Positions 9,290 through 18,957 of a stretch of DNA of 64,000 nt are shown one piece after another. The stretch is from Lichenicoccus sp964246745 (GTDB lineage: Bacteria > Pseudomonadota > Alphaproteobacteria > Acetobacterales > Acetobacteraceae), in NCBI GenBank assembly GCA_964246745.1, contig CAXTRK010000016.1, forward strand, positions 3,320 through 67,319, read 5' to 3'. The translations under genes and the position numbers were made by a program. Position 1 is the stretch's first letter. Each line of letters begins with the position of its first letter. The notes below the pieces were generated by a model, which had not been told where the DNA came from, made no database searches, and saw only the letters and a program-made list of their open reading frames with translations.

Positions 9290-11587
9290 ACTTGCCGTGA
9301 ACCACGCGAGCCGAGAGAGCCGTATCTGAACACCATCACGACGCCGAGTGTAGCTCTCCCGAAGCTGCCGGCAAACAAGCAGTCGGCAACACGGGTCAAG
9401 GTGCTGCTGCCTTATCCCTTTGCCGGCCCTTTCGACTATCTGGCGCCGGCCGGTCTGGCGCTCACGCCAGGCTGCGTGGTGATGGTGCCGCTGAACCGGC
9501 GCGAGGAACTGGGCGTGGTGTGGGACGAGGATGCCTGCGTCCCTGTCGAGTTCCGACCAACGCCGCAGCCCGCTGTCGCGGAGTCGCGGCTCAAGCCGGT
9601 GAGCGGCGTGCTGGACCTGCCGCGCCTGCCGCTTGTCTCACGCCGCTTTGTCGACTGGGTCGCCGGCTACACGCTCACTCCGCCCGGCCTGGTGATGGCG
9701 ATGGCGCTACGCGTCGGCGCGTATGCCGCGCGGCCCGCGCCGCTGGGCTGGAGCCTGGCCGCGACGATGCCGCCGCAGGCCAGGCTGACCCCCGCGCGTT
9801 TGCGCGTGCTTGCCGCCGCGCGCAAGGCGGACGCGCCGCTCGACAGCAACGCGCTGGCTCAGGCCGCCGGCGCCAGCGTCAGCGTGATCCGCGCGATGGC
9901 CGAAGCCGGCCTGCTGCGGCAGACGCCGCGCGCGCACACCCCTGCCTTCCGGCCGCCCGATCCCGGCCATCCGAACGCCACGGTGCTCTCCGACGCGCAG
10001 TCCGAGGCGGCCCGGCTGCTCCGGGACGGGGTGCGGGCCCGCCAGTTCTCGGTGACGCTGCTGGAGGGCGTCACCGGCTCCGGCAAGACCGAAGTCTATC
10101 TGGAGGCGGTGGCGGAATGCGTCGCCGGCGGCCGCCAGGCGCTGGTGCTGCTGCCGGAGATCGCGCTTTCGGCGCAGTGGCTGGCGCGTTTCGCGCGCCG
10201 TTTCGGGGTCGAGCCCGCGGTCTGGCATTCGGACCTCGGAGCCAAGCGGCGGCACATCACCTGGCGCGCCGTGGCGGCGGGAGAGGCATCGGTGGTGGTG
10301 GGCGCGCGCTCGGCGCTGTTCCTGCCGTTCACCGATCTCGGCCTGATCATCGTCGATGAGGAGCACGAGACCGCCTTCAAGCAGGAGGACGGCGTCACCT
10401 ACAACGCCCGCGACATGGCGGTGGTGCGCGCGCGCCTGTCCGAGGCTCCGATCCTGCTGGTCTCCGCGACGCCGAGCCTCGAGACCTTGTCCAATGTCGA
10501 GGCCGGCCGCTACCGGCGTCTCACCCTGGCATCGCGCCACGGCGGCGCGCGCATGCCGGAGGTGTCGGCCATTGACATGCGCGAGGCCCCTCCCGAGCGC
10601 GGCCGCTTTCTCTCACCCGCGCTGCGGGACGCCATCACCCGGACGCTGTCGCGCGGCGAGCAGGTGATGCTGTTCCTCAACCGTCGCGGCTACGCGCCGC
10701 TGACCTTGTGCCGCGCCTGCGGACACCGGCTGGCCTGTCCGAACTGCACCGCCTGGCTGGTCGAGCATCGCGCCCGGCGCATTCTCACCTGCCATCATTG
10801 CGGCCACACCGAGCCGGTTCCGCCGGCCTGTCCTGAATGCAGGGCGCAAGGCAGCCTGACCCCGATCGGCCCCGGCGTGGAGCGCGTGACCGAGGAGGCC
10901 GCGTCGCTGTTCCCGGACGCGCGCCTGCTGGTGATGGCGAGCGACACGCTGCCCGGGCCGCACGCGGCAGGCGAGGCGGTGCGTCGCATCGCCGAGCGCG
11001 AGATCGACCTGATCATCGGCACCCAGATCGTCGCCAAGGGCTGGCATTTTCCGCATCTGACCCTGGTCGGCGTGGTCGACGCCGATCTCGGTCTGGCCGG
11101 CGGCGACTTGCGCGCCTCCGAACGCACGGTGCAACTGCTGCACCAGGTCGGCGGCCGCGCCGGCCGCGCCGAGGCGCCCGGACAGGTGATGCTGCAGACC
11201 TACAGCCCCGAGCACCCGGTCATGGAAGCGCTGATCCAGAACGACTTTGCGAGCTTCATGCGGCGCGAGGCGCAGAGCCGCAGGCCGGGCTTCTGGCCGC
11301 CCTACGGACGCCTCGCCGCGCTGATCGTCAGCGCCGACACGGCCGCCGATGCCGACACCGCCGCCCGCCTCCTGGGCCGTGGCGCGCCCGAAGCGGAAGG
11401 CGTGCAGGTGCTTGGCCCGGCGCCGGCGCCGCTCAGCATCCTGCGCGGCCGCCATCGCCGCCGCCTGCTGCTTCGCACACGAAAGCACATCGCCGTGCAG
11501 CCGCTGCTGCGCGACTGGCTGGCCAGGGTTGCGCCGGCGCGTGGGGTGCGGGTTGACGTCGACATCGATCCCGTATCGTTCCTGTGA
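9233..11587 (+). CDS. priA: Primosomal replication restart helicase PriA
   Basis: 3'-5' DNA helicase that reloads the replisome at collapsed forks. After the N-terminal DNA-binding domain (VLLPYPFAGPFDYLAP), the helicase shows Walker A GVTGSGKTEVYL, the DEEH box, FLNRRGYAPL and GTQIVAKGWHFP. The zinc-binding region has eight cysteines in four CxxC-type pairs between CRACGHRL and CPECRAQG. At ~784 residues it is a little longer than E. coli PriA (732). The start is uncertain: ATG 9233 is the first ATG in frame near the divergent gene, but the conserved part begins only at about 9390, and the frame remains open far upstream. Confidence 0.92.
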   Translation: MPPHAVLPRAIAGDIAYAHTCREPREPREPYLNTITTPSVALPKLPANKQSATRVKVLLPYPFAGPFDYLAPAGLALTPGCVVMVPLNRREELGVVWDEDACVPVEFRPTPQPAVAESRLKPVSGVLDLPRLPLVSRRFVDWVAGYTLTPPGLVMAMALRVGAYAARPAPLGWSLAATMPPQARLTPARLRVLAAARKADAPLDSNALAQAAGASVSVIRAMAEAGLLRQTPRAHTPAFRPPDPGHPNATVLSDAQSEAARLLRDGVRARQFSVTLLEGVTGSGKTEVYLEAVAECVAGGRQALVLLPEIALSAQWLARFARRFGVEPAVWHSDLGAKRRHITWRAVAAGEASVVVGARSALFLPFTDLGLIIVDEEHETAFKQEDGVTYNARDMAVVRARLSEAPILLVSATPSLETLSNVEAGRYRRLTLASRHGGARMPEVSAIDMREAPPERGRFLSPALRDAITRTLSRGEQVMLFLNRRGYAPLTLCRACGHRLACPNCTAWLVEHRARRILTCHHCGHTEPVPPACPECRAQGSLTPIGPGVERVTEEAASLFPDARLLVMASDTLPGPHAAGEAVRRIAEREIDLIIGTQIVAKGWHFPHLTLVGVVDADLGLAGGDLRASERTVQLLHQVGGRAGRAEAPGQVMLQTYSPEHPVMEALIQNDFASFMRREAQSRRPGFWPPYGRLAALIVSADTAADADTAARLLGRGAPEAEGVQVLGPAPAPLSILRGRHRRRLLLRTRKHIAVQPLLRDWLARVAPARGVRVDVDIDPVSFL

Positions 11588-12543
11588 ACCGCAAGATGCC
11601 GCAACGACGGGCCACGCGAGCCAGGCGGAAGTGGACGTGGCGGGCAATCTCGGCATGTCTCATCCTGGCGCATCCTCTCGGCGTCCACGCGTCGGCGGCG
11701 CCATCCAAGCCGCCGCCGACGCTGCATCTCAGCACGGCGCAAGGCAGCCTCGCCTACGATGACACCGGCGGATCGGGTCCGCTCGTCATTGCAACTCCGG
11801 GCCTGGGCGATGTGCGGCAGGAATACCGCAGGCTCACCCCGTTCCTCACCAAGGCGGGCTTCCGCGTCGCGACGCTTGACCTGCGCGGCTTCGGCGGCAG
11901 CAGCGCCCGATGGAAGGATTATTCCCCGCAAGCGATCGGCAGCGACATTCTCAGGCTGGAGACCGTTCTGGGCCGGCCGCGCGCGATCCTGATCGGCAAC
12001 TCCTATTCGGGCGCCGCGGATGAATGGGCGGCTCATGACGCGCCGGAACGCGTGATCGCCCTGGTGCTGATCGACCCCTTCCTGCGCGATCCTCCCGGGA
12101 CAGTGCCTTGGGTTCAACGCGCGGCGATGGCGCTCGCCTTTGCCTGTCCGTGTCGGGTGTCGCTCTGGATGCGTTATTGGGACAGCCTGTTTCCGACCCG
12201 GACGCCGCCGGACCAAGCCGCCTATCGTGCGGCCCTCGCACGCAATCTGCGGCAGCCGGGGCGGATGGCGGCGCTGGACGCCATGCTGCATGCATCAAGG
12301 GCGCCAACCGCGGCAATCCTCGGGCAGGTCAGGGTTCCCACGCTCGTCGTGATGGGATCAAGGGACCCTGATTTCAACGATCCGGCAGCGGAGGCGGCAT
12401 GGATCGCCGGGCGCACCGGAGCGCGGACGCGGATGATCGAAGGCGCCGGACATTATCCGCATGTGGAGATGCCCGCGCAGGTCGGACCGGACGTCGTGCG
12501 CTTCCTTGATGCGCCGCTTGAGGCAAGCCGGGGGGCACGTTGA
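11584..12543 (+). CDS. Alpha/beta hydrolase, probably exported
   Basis: A 319-residue hydrolase of unknown substrate. After an Arg-rich start (residues 1-16) lies a hydrophobic stretch ending ...PLGVHASAA, consistent with a signal peptide. The fold is shown by TPGLGDVRQEYRRL, LDLRGFGGSS, the nucleophile elbow GNSYSG (Ser in place of Gly after Tyr), the acid in GSRDPDF and the base in GAGHYPHVE. The GTG start overlaps the priA stop by four bases (GTGA at 11584-11587), so it is likely co-transcribed with priA although the functions look unrelated. Confidence 0.8.
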   Translation: MNRKMPQRRATRARRKWTWRAISACLILAHPLGVHASAAPSKPPPTLHLSTAQGSLAYDDTGGSGPLVIATPGLGDVRQEYRRLTPFLTKAGFRVATLDLRGFGGSSARWKDYSPQAIGSDILRLETVLGRPRAILIGNSYSGAADEWAAHDAPERVIALVLIDPFLRDPPGTVPWVQRAAMALAFACPCRVSLWMRYWDSLFPTRTPPDQAAYRAALARNLRQPGRMAALDAMLHASRAPTAAILGQVRVPTLVVMGSRDPDFNDPAAEAAWIAGRTGARTRMIEGAGHYPHVEMPAQVGPDVVRFLDAPLEASRGAR

Positions 12544-12573
12544 CACCGCGCGGGATTGCGCCACCCTCGCGCG

Positions 12574-13680
12574 ATGATACGGCGATGCGGGATCATTCTC
12601 TGTCTGGCGCTCGTCGCCGCGGCGCCGCCAGCGGACCGCCTGGCCAGCATCGCGCACTCGGACACGCTGGTCTGGAACGGAGTCGTGGTGGCGCCTGACA
12701 AGCGGGTGTTCGTCGAGTTCCCGCGCCTCGCCGGCAATTCGGGACCCTCGCTCGCCGTGATCGGCGGCGACGGCAAGCCCGCCGCCTATCCCGGCGGGGA
12801 ATGGAACGAGTGGTCGCCAGACAGCAAACGTGATCCGACCAACGTTTTCATCGGGCTGAACGCGGTTCATCTGGGTCCGCATGGCGGCCTCTGGGTGGTC
12901 GATACCGGCTCGCCAGGACACGGCAAGGCGCTGCTGCCCGACGCCGCCAAGCTGGTGCGCTTCGATCTCTCCCGTAACGTCGCCACGCGCACGATCGTGC
13001 TGCCGGCGGACGTGTTGCGCCCGAAGAGCATGATCGACGACGTCCGCTTCAACGGCGGCCATGCCTACATCACCGACGCCGGTGCGCCCGGGCTGATCGT
13101 GGTGGATCTCGCCACCGGCGCCGCCCGTCGCCTGCTCGATGGCGATCCGTCGACCACCGCGCAGCGCCCGATCGTGGTCGACGGCAAGACCGTGATGGGC
13201 CCGGACAACAAGCCGGAGATGATCAACGCCGACCAGCTCGAAGTCACCCCCAACGGCGCCTATCTCTACTATCAGCCGCTCTGCGGACCGATGTTCCGCA
13301 TCGCCACCCGCCTGCTCGACGACCCGCAGGCGACCAAGCAGGCGGTCGCGGCGGGCGTCGAGTTCTGGTATGACACGCCGGCACTCGGCGGCACCGCGAT
13401 CGCGCCGGACGGCACGCTCTATCTGGACGATGTCGAGAACAACAGCGTGCTCCGTCTGACCCCGGGACGTGAGCTGACCACGGTGATCGCCGATCCGCGC
13501 CTGCACTGGCCCGATGCGCCGTTCCTGCAGGACGGCGTGTTGACCATTCCGGTGCCGCAGCTCGACCGCGCCGCGGTGTTCCATCACGGCAAGTCCGAAA
13601 TCCAGTTTCCGGTCGAGTTGTTCGCACTTCGTGTGGCGCCGGCCGCCTCCGTCCAGCCGCCGGCAACTTCCCAGCACTAG
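12574..13680 (+). CDS. Secreted beta-propeller protein of the yellow / major royal jelly family
   Basis: A 368-residue protein with a short signal peptide (MIRRCGIILCLALVAAAPP). The body has the MRJP/yellow features: DTLVWNGVVVAPDKRVFVEFPR, LGPHGGLWVVDTG, YITDAGAPGLIVVDLATG and GVEFWYDTPALGGTAIAPDGTLYL as separate propeller blades. Bacterial members are sporadic and have no settled function; some are annotated as gluconolactonase-like. The upstream TTG at 12556 is in frame, but the ATG at 12574 gives a clean signal peptide. It sits 31 bases after the hydrolase gene, on the same strand. Confidence 0.8.
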   Translation: MIRRCGIILCLALVAAAPPADRLASIAHSDTLVWNGVVVAPDKRVFVEFPRLAGNSGPSLAVIGGDGKPAAYPGGEWNEWSPDSKRDPTNVFIGLNAVHLGPHGGLWVVDTGSPGHGKALLPDAAKLVRFDLSRNVATRTIVLPADVLRPKSMIDDVRFNGGHAYITDAGAPGLIVVDLATGAARRLLDGDPSTTAQRPIVVDGKTVMGPDNKPEMINADQLEVTPNGAYLYYQPLCGPMFRIATRLLDDPQATKQAVAAGVEFWYDTPALGGTAIAPDGTLYLDDVENNSVLRLTPGRELTTVIADPRLHWPDAPFLQDGVLTIPVPQLDRAAVFHHGKSEIQFPVELFALRVAPAASVQPPATSQH

Positions 13681-13722
13681 CCGGACTTCGCGCAGCGCTC
13701 CGGTCAGTCTATGAGGGGGGCC

Positions 13723-15138
13723 ATGCGCTACGTCTCCACCAGGGGGTCGGCCCCGGTCCGCGACTTCGCGGGCGTCCTGCTTGCCGGCCTCGCCGAGGAT
13801 GGCGGGCTGTACATGCCGCAGAGCTGGCCGCAATTCAGCGACGGCGAGTGGCGGGCGATGCGCGGGTTGCCCTATGCCGCTCTCGCCGCCCGGATCATCG
13901 CCCCCTTCACCGAGGGCGCGATCGACCGCGCCACCATCGAGCGGCTGTGCCGGGAAGCCTATGCCGGGTTCGACCATCCGGCGGTGGTCCCCTTGGTGCA
14001 GCTCGACACCGGGCTGTTCGTTCAGGAGCTGTTCCACGGCCCGACGCTCGCCTTCAAGGACCTGGCGATGCAGCTCCTCGGCCGCCTGTTCGACCACGTT
14101 CTCGAAGAGTGTGACGAGACCGCCACGATCATCGGCGCCACCTCCGGCGATACCGGCTCGGCGGCGATCGAGGCCTGCCGCGACCGCCCGCGCGTGTCGG
14201 TCGCGATCCTGCATCCGCTTGGGCGCACCAGCGAGGTGCAACGCCGGCAGATGACCACGGTGCTGTCGCCCAACATCGCCAACCTCGCTGTCGATGGCAG
14301 CTTCGACGATTGCCAGGATCTGGTGAAGGCGATGTTTGCGGATGCCGGCTTGCGTTCGGAGATGCGGCTGTCGGGCGCCAATTCGATCAACTGGGTGCGT
14401 ATCGCCGCCCAGATCCCCTATTACGCCGCCTCCGCGCTCAGCCTGGGCGCGCCCGACCGGGAGGTCGCGTTCGCGGTGCCGACCGGCAATTTCGGCAACG
14501 TGCTGGCGGCCTGGGCCGCGCGCCGTATGGGCCTGCCGGTGGCGCGCCTGGCGATCGGCTCCAACCAGAACGACATCCTGGCCCGCTTCATCGCGGCCAA
14601 CGACATGAGCCTGCGCCCGGTCATCCCCAGCCTGTCGCCGTCGATGGATATCGGCGTCAGCTCCAACTTCGAGCGCCTGCTGTTCGAGCTGCTCGGACGC
14701 GACGCCGCGGCCTGCACACGGATCATGACCAGCTTTCGCGCCAGCGGCCGGATGGACGTTGCCGATGCGGTCTGGCGCGAGGCGGCCGGATTGTTCCACG
14801 CGACCGCCCTTGACGATGCCGGCACACGCGCCGAAATCCGTCGCTTGCACGAGACCACCGCATACCAGGCCGACCCGCATACGGCGATCGGCATCGCCGC
14901 CGCCCGCAAGGCAGCGCTGCCGGGCGTTCCAGGCGTCGCCATGGCGACCGCTCATCCCGCCAAGTTTCCTGAGGCGATGCTCTCCGCCACCGGCATCCGT
15001 CCGAACCTGCCGGACCGGCTCGCCGACCTCTACGATCGCGAAGAGCGTATGCTTCGGGTGCCAAACGATCTGGACGCCGTCCGTGCGGCGATCCGCACGA
15101 TTTTTCCGTCTCGACCTTCTGCTATTGGAATATCATGA
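13723..15138 (+). CDS. thrC: Threonine synthase
   Basis: PLP enzyme converting O-phosphohomoserine to threonine. The 471-residue product is in the long (class I) size range. It begins MRYVSTRGSAP, typical of the family, and carries the PLP-lysine motif LAFKDLAMQ, ATSGDTGSAAIEAC for phosphate binding, and VPTGNFGNVLA. ATG 13723 was preferred over 13711 because AGGGGGG sits five bases upstream of it. The stop overlaps the next start (ATGA at 15135-15138). Confidence 0.95.
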   Translation: MRYVSTRGSAPVRDFAGVLLAGLAEDGGLYMPQSWPQFSDGEWRAMRGLPYAALAARIIAPFTEGAIDRATIERLCREAYAGFDHPAVVPLVQLDTGLFVQELFHGPTLAFKDLAMQLLGRLFDHVLEECDETATIIGATSGDTGSAAIEACRDRPRVSVAILHPLGRTSEVQRRQMTTVLSPNIANLAVDGSFDDCQDLVKAMFADAGLRSEMRLSGANSINWVRIAAQIPYYAASALSLGAPDREVAFAVPTGNFGNVLAAWAARRMGLPVARLAIGSNQNDILARFIAANDMSLRPVIPSLSPSMDIGVSSNFERLLFELLGRDAAACTRIMTSFRASGRMDVADAVWREAAGLFHATALDDAGTRAEIRRLHETTAYQADPHTAIGIAAARKAALPGVPGVAMATAHPAKFPEAMLSATGIRPNLPDRLADLYDREERMLRVPNDLDAVRAAIRTIFPSRPSAIGIS

Positions 15139-16400
15139 CCGATCCGATCCAAGTGACCCGACTGCCCTCCGGCCTGCTCGTCGCCACCGAACGGATGGAG
15201 CGGGTCGAGACCGTCTCGTTCGGCGCCTATGTCGCCAGCGGCACACGCAACGAACGGGCCTCCGAGAACGGCGTCTCGCACTTCCTCGAGCACATGGCCT
15301 TCAAGGGCACGGAACGGCGCTCGGCCGCGCGCATCGCCGAGGAGATCGAGAATGTCGGCGGCCATATCAACGCCTACACCGCGCGCGAGCAGACCGCCTA
15401 CTACGTCAAGCTGCTCAAGGAAGACCTGGCCTTGGGTGCCGACATCATCGGCGACATCCTGACCCATAGCAGCTTCGAGCCAGCCGAGATCGAGCGCGAG
15501 CGTGGCGTCATCCTCCAGGAGATCGGCCAGGCCAACGACACGCCCGACGACATCATCTTCGACCATTTCCAGGAGACCGCGTTTCCCGGCCAGCCGATGG
15601 GCCGCCCGACGCTGGGCACCGACACGCTGATCCGCGGCATGTCGCGCGAGTCGCTGACCGGCTACATGCGACAGCACTACACCACCGGCAACGTGGTGAT
15701 TGCCGCCGCCGGCAACCTGCGCCACGAACAGGTGCTGGACCTGGTCTCGTCGCATTTCGCGGGCCTTGAGACACGTGCGCCCGAGGCGTTCGAGCCCGGC
15801 GCCTACAAGGGCGGCGAGTTCCGCCACGACCGCGAACTCGACCAGGTGCATGTCGTGCTTGGCTTCCCGTCGGCCGGCTACTCCGATCCCGACTATTATC
15901 CGGTGCTGCTGCTCTCCACCTTGCTGGGCGGCGGGATGTCCTCGCGCCTGTTCCAGGAAGTGCGCGAGAAGCGCGGCCTGGTCTATTCGGTCTATTCCTT
16001 CAACGCGCCGTTCCTCGATGGCGGCCTGTTCGGCATCTATGCCGGCACCGGCGAGGATGAGGCGCGCGAGCTGCTTCCGGTGACCATCGAGGAGCTGCGC
16101 AAGGTGCAGGACAGGGTCGGACAGGAGGAACTCGACCGCGCCCGCGCGCAGGTCAAATCCAGCCTGTTGATGTCGCTGGAGAGCACCGGCAGCCGTTGCG
16201 AGCAGCTCGCCCGGCAGCTCCAGGTGTATGGCCGTCTGATCCCGGTCGCGGAGACGGTGGCGAAGCTCTCGGCGGTCGGCATCGAGGATGTGCGCCGCGC
16301 CGCGTCGCGTCTGTTCCGCGGCACGCCGACCTTGGCCGCGATCGGACCGGGGCGTCACATCCCGGAGCTGGGCAGCATCGCCGAAAGGTTGGCTGCATGA
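15135..16400 (+). CDS. M16 family zinc peptidase (processing-peptidase type)
   Basis: A 421-residue insulinase/pitrilysin-family peptidase related to mitochondrial processing peptidase. The inverted zinc motif HFLEH is near residue 53, with the distal Glu in ERERGVILQEI. The substrate-binding Gly-rich part is LLGGGMSSRLFQEVREKRGLVYSV. It follows thrC with a 4-base overlap and precedes pmbA with another; the thrC-M16 pairing is common in alphaproteobacteria. No signal peptide is visible. Confidence 0.92.
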   Translation: MTDPIQVTRLPSGLLVATERMERVETVSFGAYVASGTRNERASENGVSHFLEHMAFKGTERRSAARIAEEIENVGGHINAYTAREQTAYYVKLLKEDLALGADIIGDILTHSSFEPAEIERERGVILQEIGQANDTPDDIIFDHFQETAFPGQPMGRPTLGTDTLIRGMSRESLTGYMRQHYTTGNVVIAAAGNLRHEQVLDLVSSHFAGLETRAPEAFEPGAYKGGEFRHDRELDQVHVVLGFPSAGYSDPDYYPVLLLSTLLGGGMSSRLFQEVREKRGLVYSVYSFNAPFLDGGLFGIYAGTGEDEARELLPVTIEELRKVQDRVGQEELDRARAQVKSSLLMSLESTGSRCEQLARQLQVYGRLIPVAETVAKLSAVGIEDVRRAASRLFRGTPTLAAIGPGRHIPELGSIAERLAA

Positions 16401-17731
16401 GCTTGAACCTGCTCGAACATCTGGTCTCGCTGGCTCGCAAGCAGGGGGCGGACGCCGCCGAGGCGATCCTGGTGCGCGGCACCTCGCTGGGCGTGCAGGT
16501 CAGGCAGGGCCGGACCGAGGAGCTGGAACGCTCCGAGCACAACGATATCGGCTTGCGCGTGTTTGTGGGGCAACGCAGCGCCATCGTCTCGGCCACCAGC
16601 GCCGATCCCGCCGGCTTCGGTCAGCTCGCCACCCAGGCGATCGCGATGGCGCGCGTGGTGCCGTCGGACCCGGTGGCGGGTCTGTGCGAGCAGGCGTACG
16701 CGGGAGCCCGGCTCGACGCCGCGGGCCTGGACTTGGAAGACCCGTTCGAGCCGGACGTGGCCAGCCTTGCCACGCGCGCCGGACGCGCCGAGCACGCGGC
16801 GATGGCGGTGGCCGGAGTGGCGAACTCGCTTGGCGCCTCCGCCGGCTATGGCCGCAACGAGGTCGTGCTGCTGACCTCCGCCGGCTTCTCTGGCGGTTAC
16901 GCGCGGACCAGTCATTCGGTGTCCGCGAGCGTGCTGGCGGGCGCCGGCACCGCCATGCAGCGCGACTATGACGGCCACTCGGTGGTGCATCTCGAGGATC
17001 TCGACGATGCCGCCGTGATCGGCCGCAGCGCCGGCGAGCGCGCGGTCGCCCGGCTTGATCCGGCACGCCCGAAGACGGCGCGTATGCCGGTCGTCTATGA
17101 CCCGCGTGTCTCCGGCAGCCTGCTCGGCCACCTGGCGGGAGCGGTGAACGGCGGCTCGGTGGCGCGCGGCACCTCGTTCCTCAAGGACCGGCTCGGCAGC
17201 CGCATCATGCGCGCGGGGGTGCACGTGACCGACGATCCGCGACGGCCGCGCGGCCTGCGCAGCCGGCCCTTCGATGGCGAGGGCGTGCTCACCAGCCCGC
17301 TCGTGCTGGTCGAGGACGGCATGCTCGCGAGCTGGGTGCTGGACGGCCGCAGCGCCCGGCAGCTTGGTCTGCGCACCACCGGCCACGCCTCGCGCGGCAC
17401 CTCCTCGCCGCCGTCGCCCTCGACCACCAACCTGAGCCTGTCGCCAGGTCCGCTCAGCCCGGCCGAGCTGATGGCTGACATCACCGAAGGTCTCTATATC
17501 GTCGAAATGATGGGCTCGGCGGTGAACGGCATCACCGGCGACTACAGCCGCGGCGCCACCGGCTTCATGATCAGGGATGGCGCGCTTGCCGAGCCGGTGG
17601 CGGAGATCACCGTCGCCGGCAACCTCATCGCCATGTTGGCGGAACTCACCCCTGCCAACGACCTGGTGTTCCGACGCGGCACCGATGCGCCGACCATACG
17701 CATCGACGGCATGACCGTTGCCGGGGCCTGA
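16397..17731 (+). CDS. pmbA: TldD/PmbA family metalloprotease subunit
   Basis: One half of the TldD/E (PmbA) protease that matures modified peptides such as microcins and removes unstructured peptides. The 444-residue length and the tail block GLYIVEMMGSAVNGITGDYSRG plus GFMIRDG match PmbA; the HExxxH of TldD is absent, as expected for this subunit. The frame is open back to 16196, but the ATG at 16397 overlaps the M16 stop and gives the expected start MSLNLLEHLVSLARKQGAD. No tldD lies in this window. Confidence 0.92.
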   Translation: MSLNLLEHLVSLARKQGADAAEAILVRGTSLGVQVRQGRTEELERSEHNDIGLRVFVGQRSAIVSATSADPAGFGQLATQAIAMARVVPSDPVAGLCEQAYAGARLDAAGLDLEDPFEPDVASLATRAGRAEHAAMAVAGVANSLGASAGYGRNEVVLLTSAGFSGGYARTSHSVSASVLAGAGTAMQRDYDGHSVVHLEDLDDAAVIGRSAGERAVARLDPARPKTARMPVVYDPRVSGSLLGHLAGAVNGGSVARGTSFLKDRLGSRIMRAGVHVTDDPRRPRGLRSRPFDGEGVLTSPLVLVEDGMLASWVLDGRSARQLGLRTTGHASRGTSSPPSPSTTNLSLSPGPLSPAELMADITEGLYIVEMMGSAVNGITGDYSRGATGFMIRDGALAEPVAEITVAGNLIAMLAELTPANDLVFRRGTDAPTIRIDGMTVAGA

Positions 17732-17746
17732 TCCGCGCACCATCTC

Positions 17747-18676
17747 ATGGTCATCATGAACACATCCCGCCTTTCCCGCCTGGCTGCCGCCGCTCTCCTG
17801 CTCGGCGGCCTTGCCGCGGCACCCGCCGCCGCCGACGCGCGCGCCGGCTCCGGCTTCTCGATGGGCAGCCGCGGCAGCCGCACCTTCAGCATGCCGGCGC
17901 CGACCCGCAGCGCGCCGTATGGCGCCTCGCCGTTCAATCGCACCATGGCGCCGAATGCAACACCCTACCGCTCGTTCGGCGGCGGCATGGTTGGCGGGCG
18001 TCATCCGCTCGCGGCCGGGCTGCTCGGCGGCTTTCTGGGCGCCGGCCTCGCCGGAATGCTGTTCGGGCACGGCTTCCTGCATGGCGGCATGGGCCTTGGC
18101 AGCCTGCTCGGCCTGATCTTTCAGCTTGCCTTGATCTACTTCGTGGTGCGCTGGCTGCTGCGCCGCTTCTCCGGAGCACCCGCGCGCGGATTGGCGGGGC
18201 CCGCTCCAGGACCCGGCACCGCCCAGCCGAACGCTCGCGTGCAGGCCGCCGGATTCGGCGCCAACGCGCCGCCGCTCGCCATCTCGCAGACGGACTACCA
18301 GCAGTTCGAACAGACTCTCGGCGCCGTGCAGTCGGCCTGGACGCGCTCAGACATCGGTGCGCTGCAGCGCCTGGTGACGCCGGAAATGGTGAGCTATTTC
18401 GGCCAGCAACTACAGGAGCAATCCCGTCGCGGCGTGCGCAACGCGGTCTCCGATGTGCGGCTTGACCGCGGCGATCTCTCCGAAGCCTGGAGCGAAAACG
18501 GACGCGACTACGCCACGGTGGCGATGCGCTATTCGATGATCGACGTGACCACGGATTCCGCCGGCCGCGTTGTCGACGGCAGCCCGAGCGAACGGGTCAG
18601 CGTCGCCGAATTCTGGACTTTTGTGCGCACGCCGGGCGCAAGCTGGGTGCTGTCGGCGATCCAGCAAGGCCGCTGA
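17747..18676 (+). CDS. Tim44-like domain membrane protein
   Basis: A 309-residue protein with a signal peptide (residues ~10-30), a low-complexity Gly/Ser/Pro stretch, a Gly-rich hydrophobic segment then LLGLIFQLALIYFVVRWLLRR (TM, residues ~118-140), and a C-terminal Tim44/NTF2-like domain from about residue 180 (QFEQTLGAVQSAWTRSDI ... MVSYFGQQL ... VSVAEFWTFVR). Bacterial members are membrane anchored and of uncertain role, possibly in membrane protein biogenesis. Two in-frame ATGs (17747, 17756) are possible starts. Confidence 0.85.
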   Translation: MVIMNTSRLSRLAAAALLLGGLAAAPAAADARAGSGFSMGSRGSRTFSMPAPTRSAPYGASPFNRTMAPNATPYRSFGGGMVGGRHPLAAGLLGGFLGAGLAGMLFGHGFLHGGMGLGSLLGLIFQLALIYFVVRWLLRRFSGAPARGLAGPAPGPGTAQPNARVQAAGFGANAPPLAISQTDYQQFEQTLGAVQSAWTRSDIGALQRLVTPEMVSYFGQQLQEQSRRGVRNAVSDVRLDRGDLSEAWSENGRDYATVAMRYSMIDVTTDSAGRVVDGSPSERVSVAEFWTFVRTPGASWVLSAIQQGR

Positions 18677-18702
18677 CGCGACCGCGCCTGGCGGCAGTTT
18701 AG

Positions 18703-18957
18703 GCCGGGCGGCGCACACGTGGGGGTCTGATAGCAACGGAGCCACAAGTTCGATTCGGCATCAATCTGGGTATCTCCCGCCCGCTCGTGCGGCGGCGCAT
18801 GGATACCGGCGCGCTGCCGTTCCGCCGGGTGGGCGCGCATCGGCGCCTTCGGCTGACCGACGTGTTGGCGCTGCGTGCGCGCGAGGAGCCGGTGCGCGAG
18901 GCCTTGGAAGCGCTCGCCGCAGATACCGAGGATCTCGAGCAAACATATGGCCTCTGA
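18703..18957 (+). pseudogene. HTH (excisionase-type) antitoxin remnant
   Basis: The frame after the stop at 18700 encodes INLGISRPLVRRRMDTGALP, then FRRVGAHRRLRLTDVLALR and a helical tail. This is the usual DNA-binding half of the excisionase-type antitoxins that pair with PIN toxins. The normal N-terminus with an ATG is missing: the first ATG in frame is inside the recognition helix. The stop overlaps the start of the PIN gene, preserving the toxin-antitoxin layout. Confidence 0.6.

Noticed and set aside
12358..14955. An 865-codon open frame on the minus strand
   Set aside because: Antisense to the MRJP gene and thrC, both firmly identified; composition is shadow-like (His/Arg/Gly rich).
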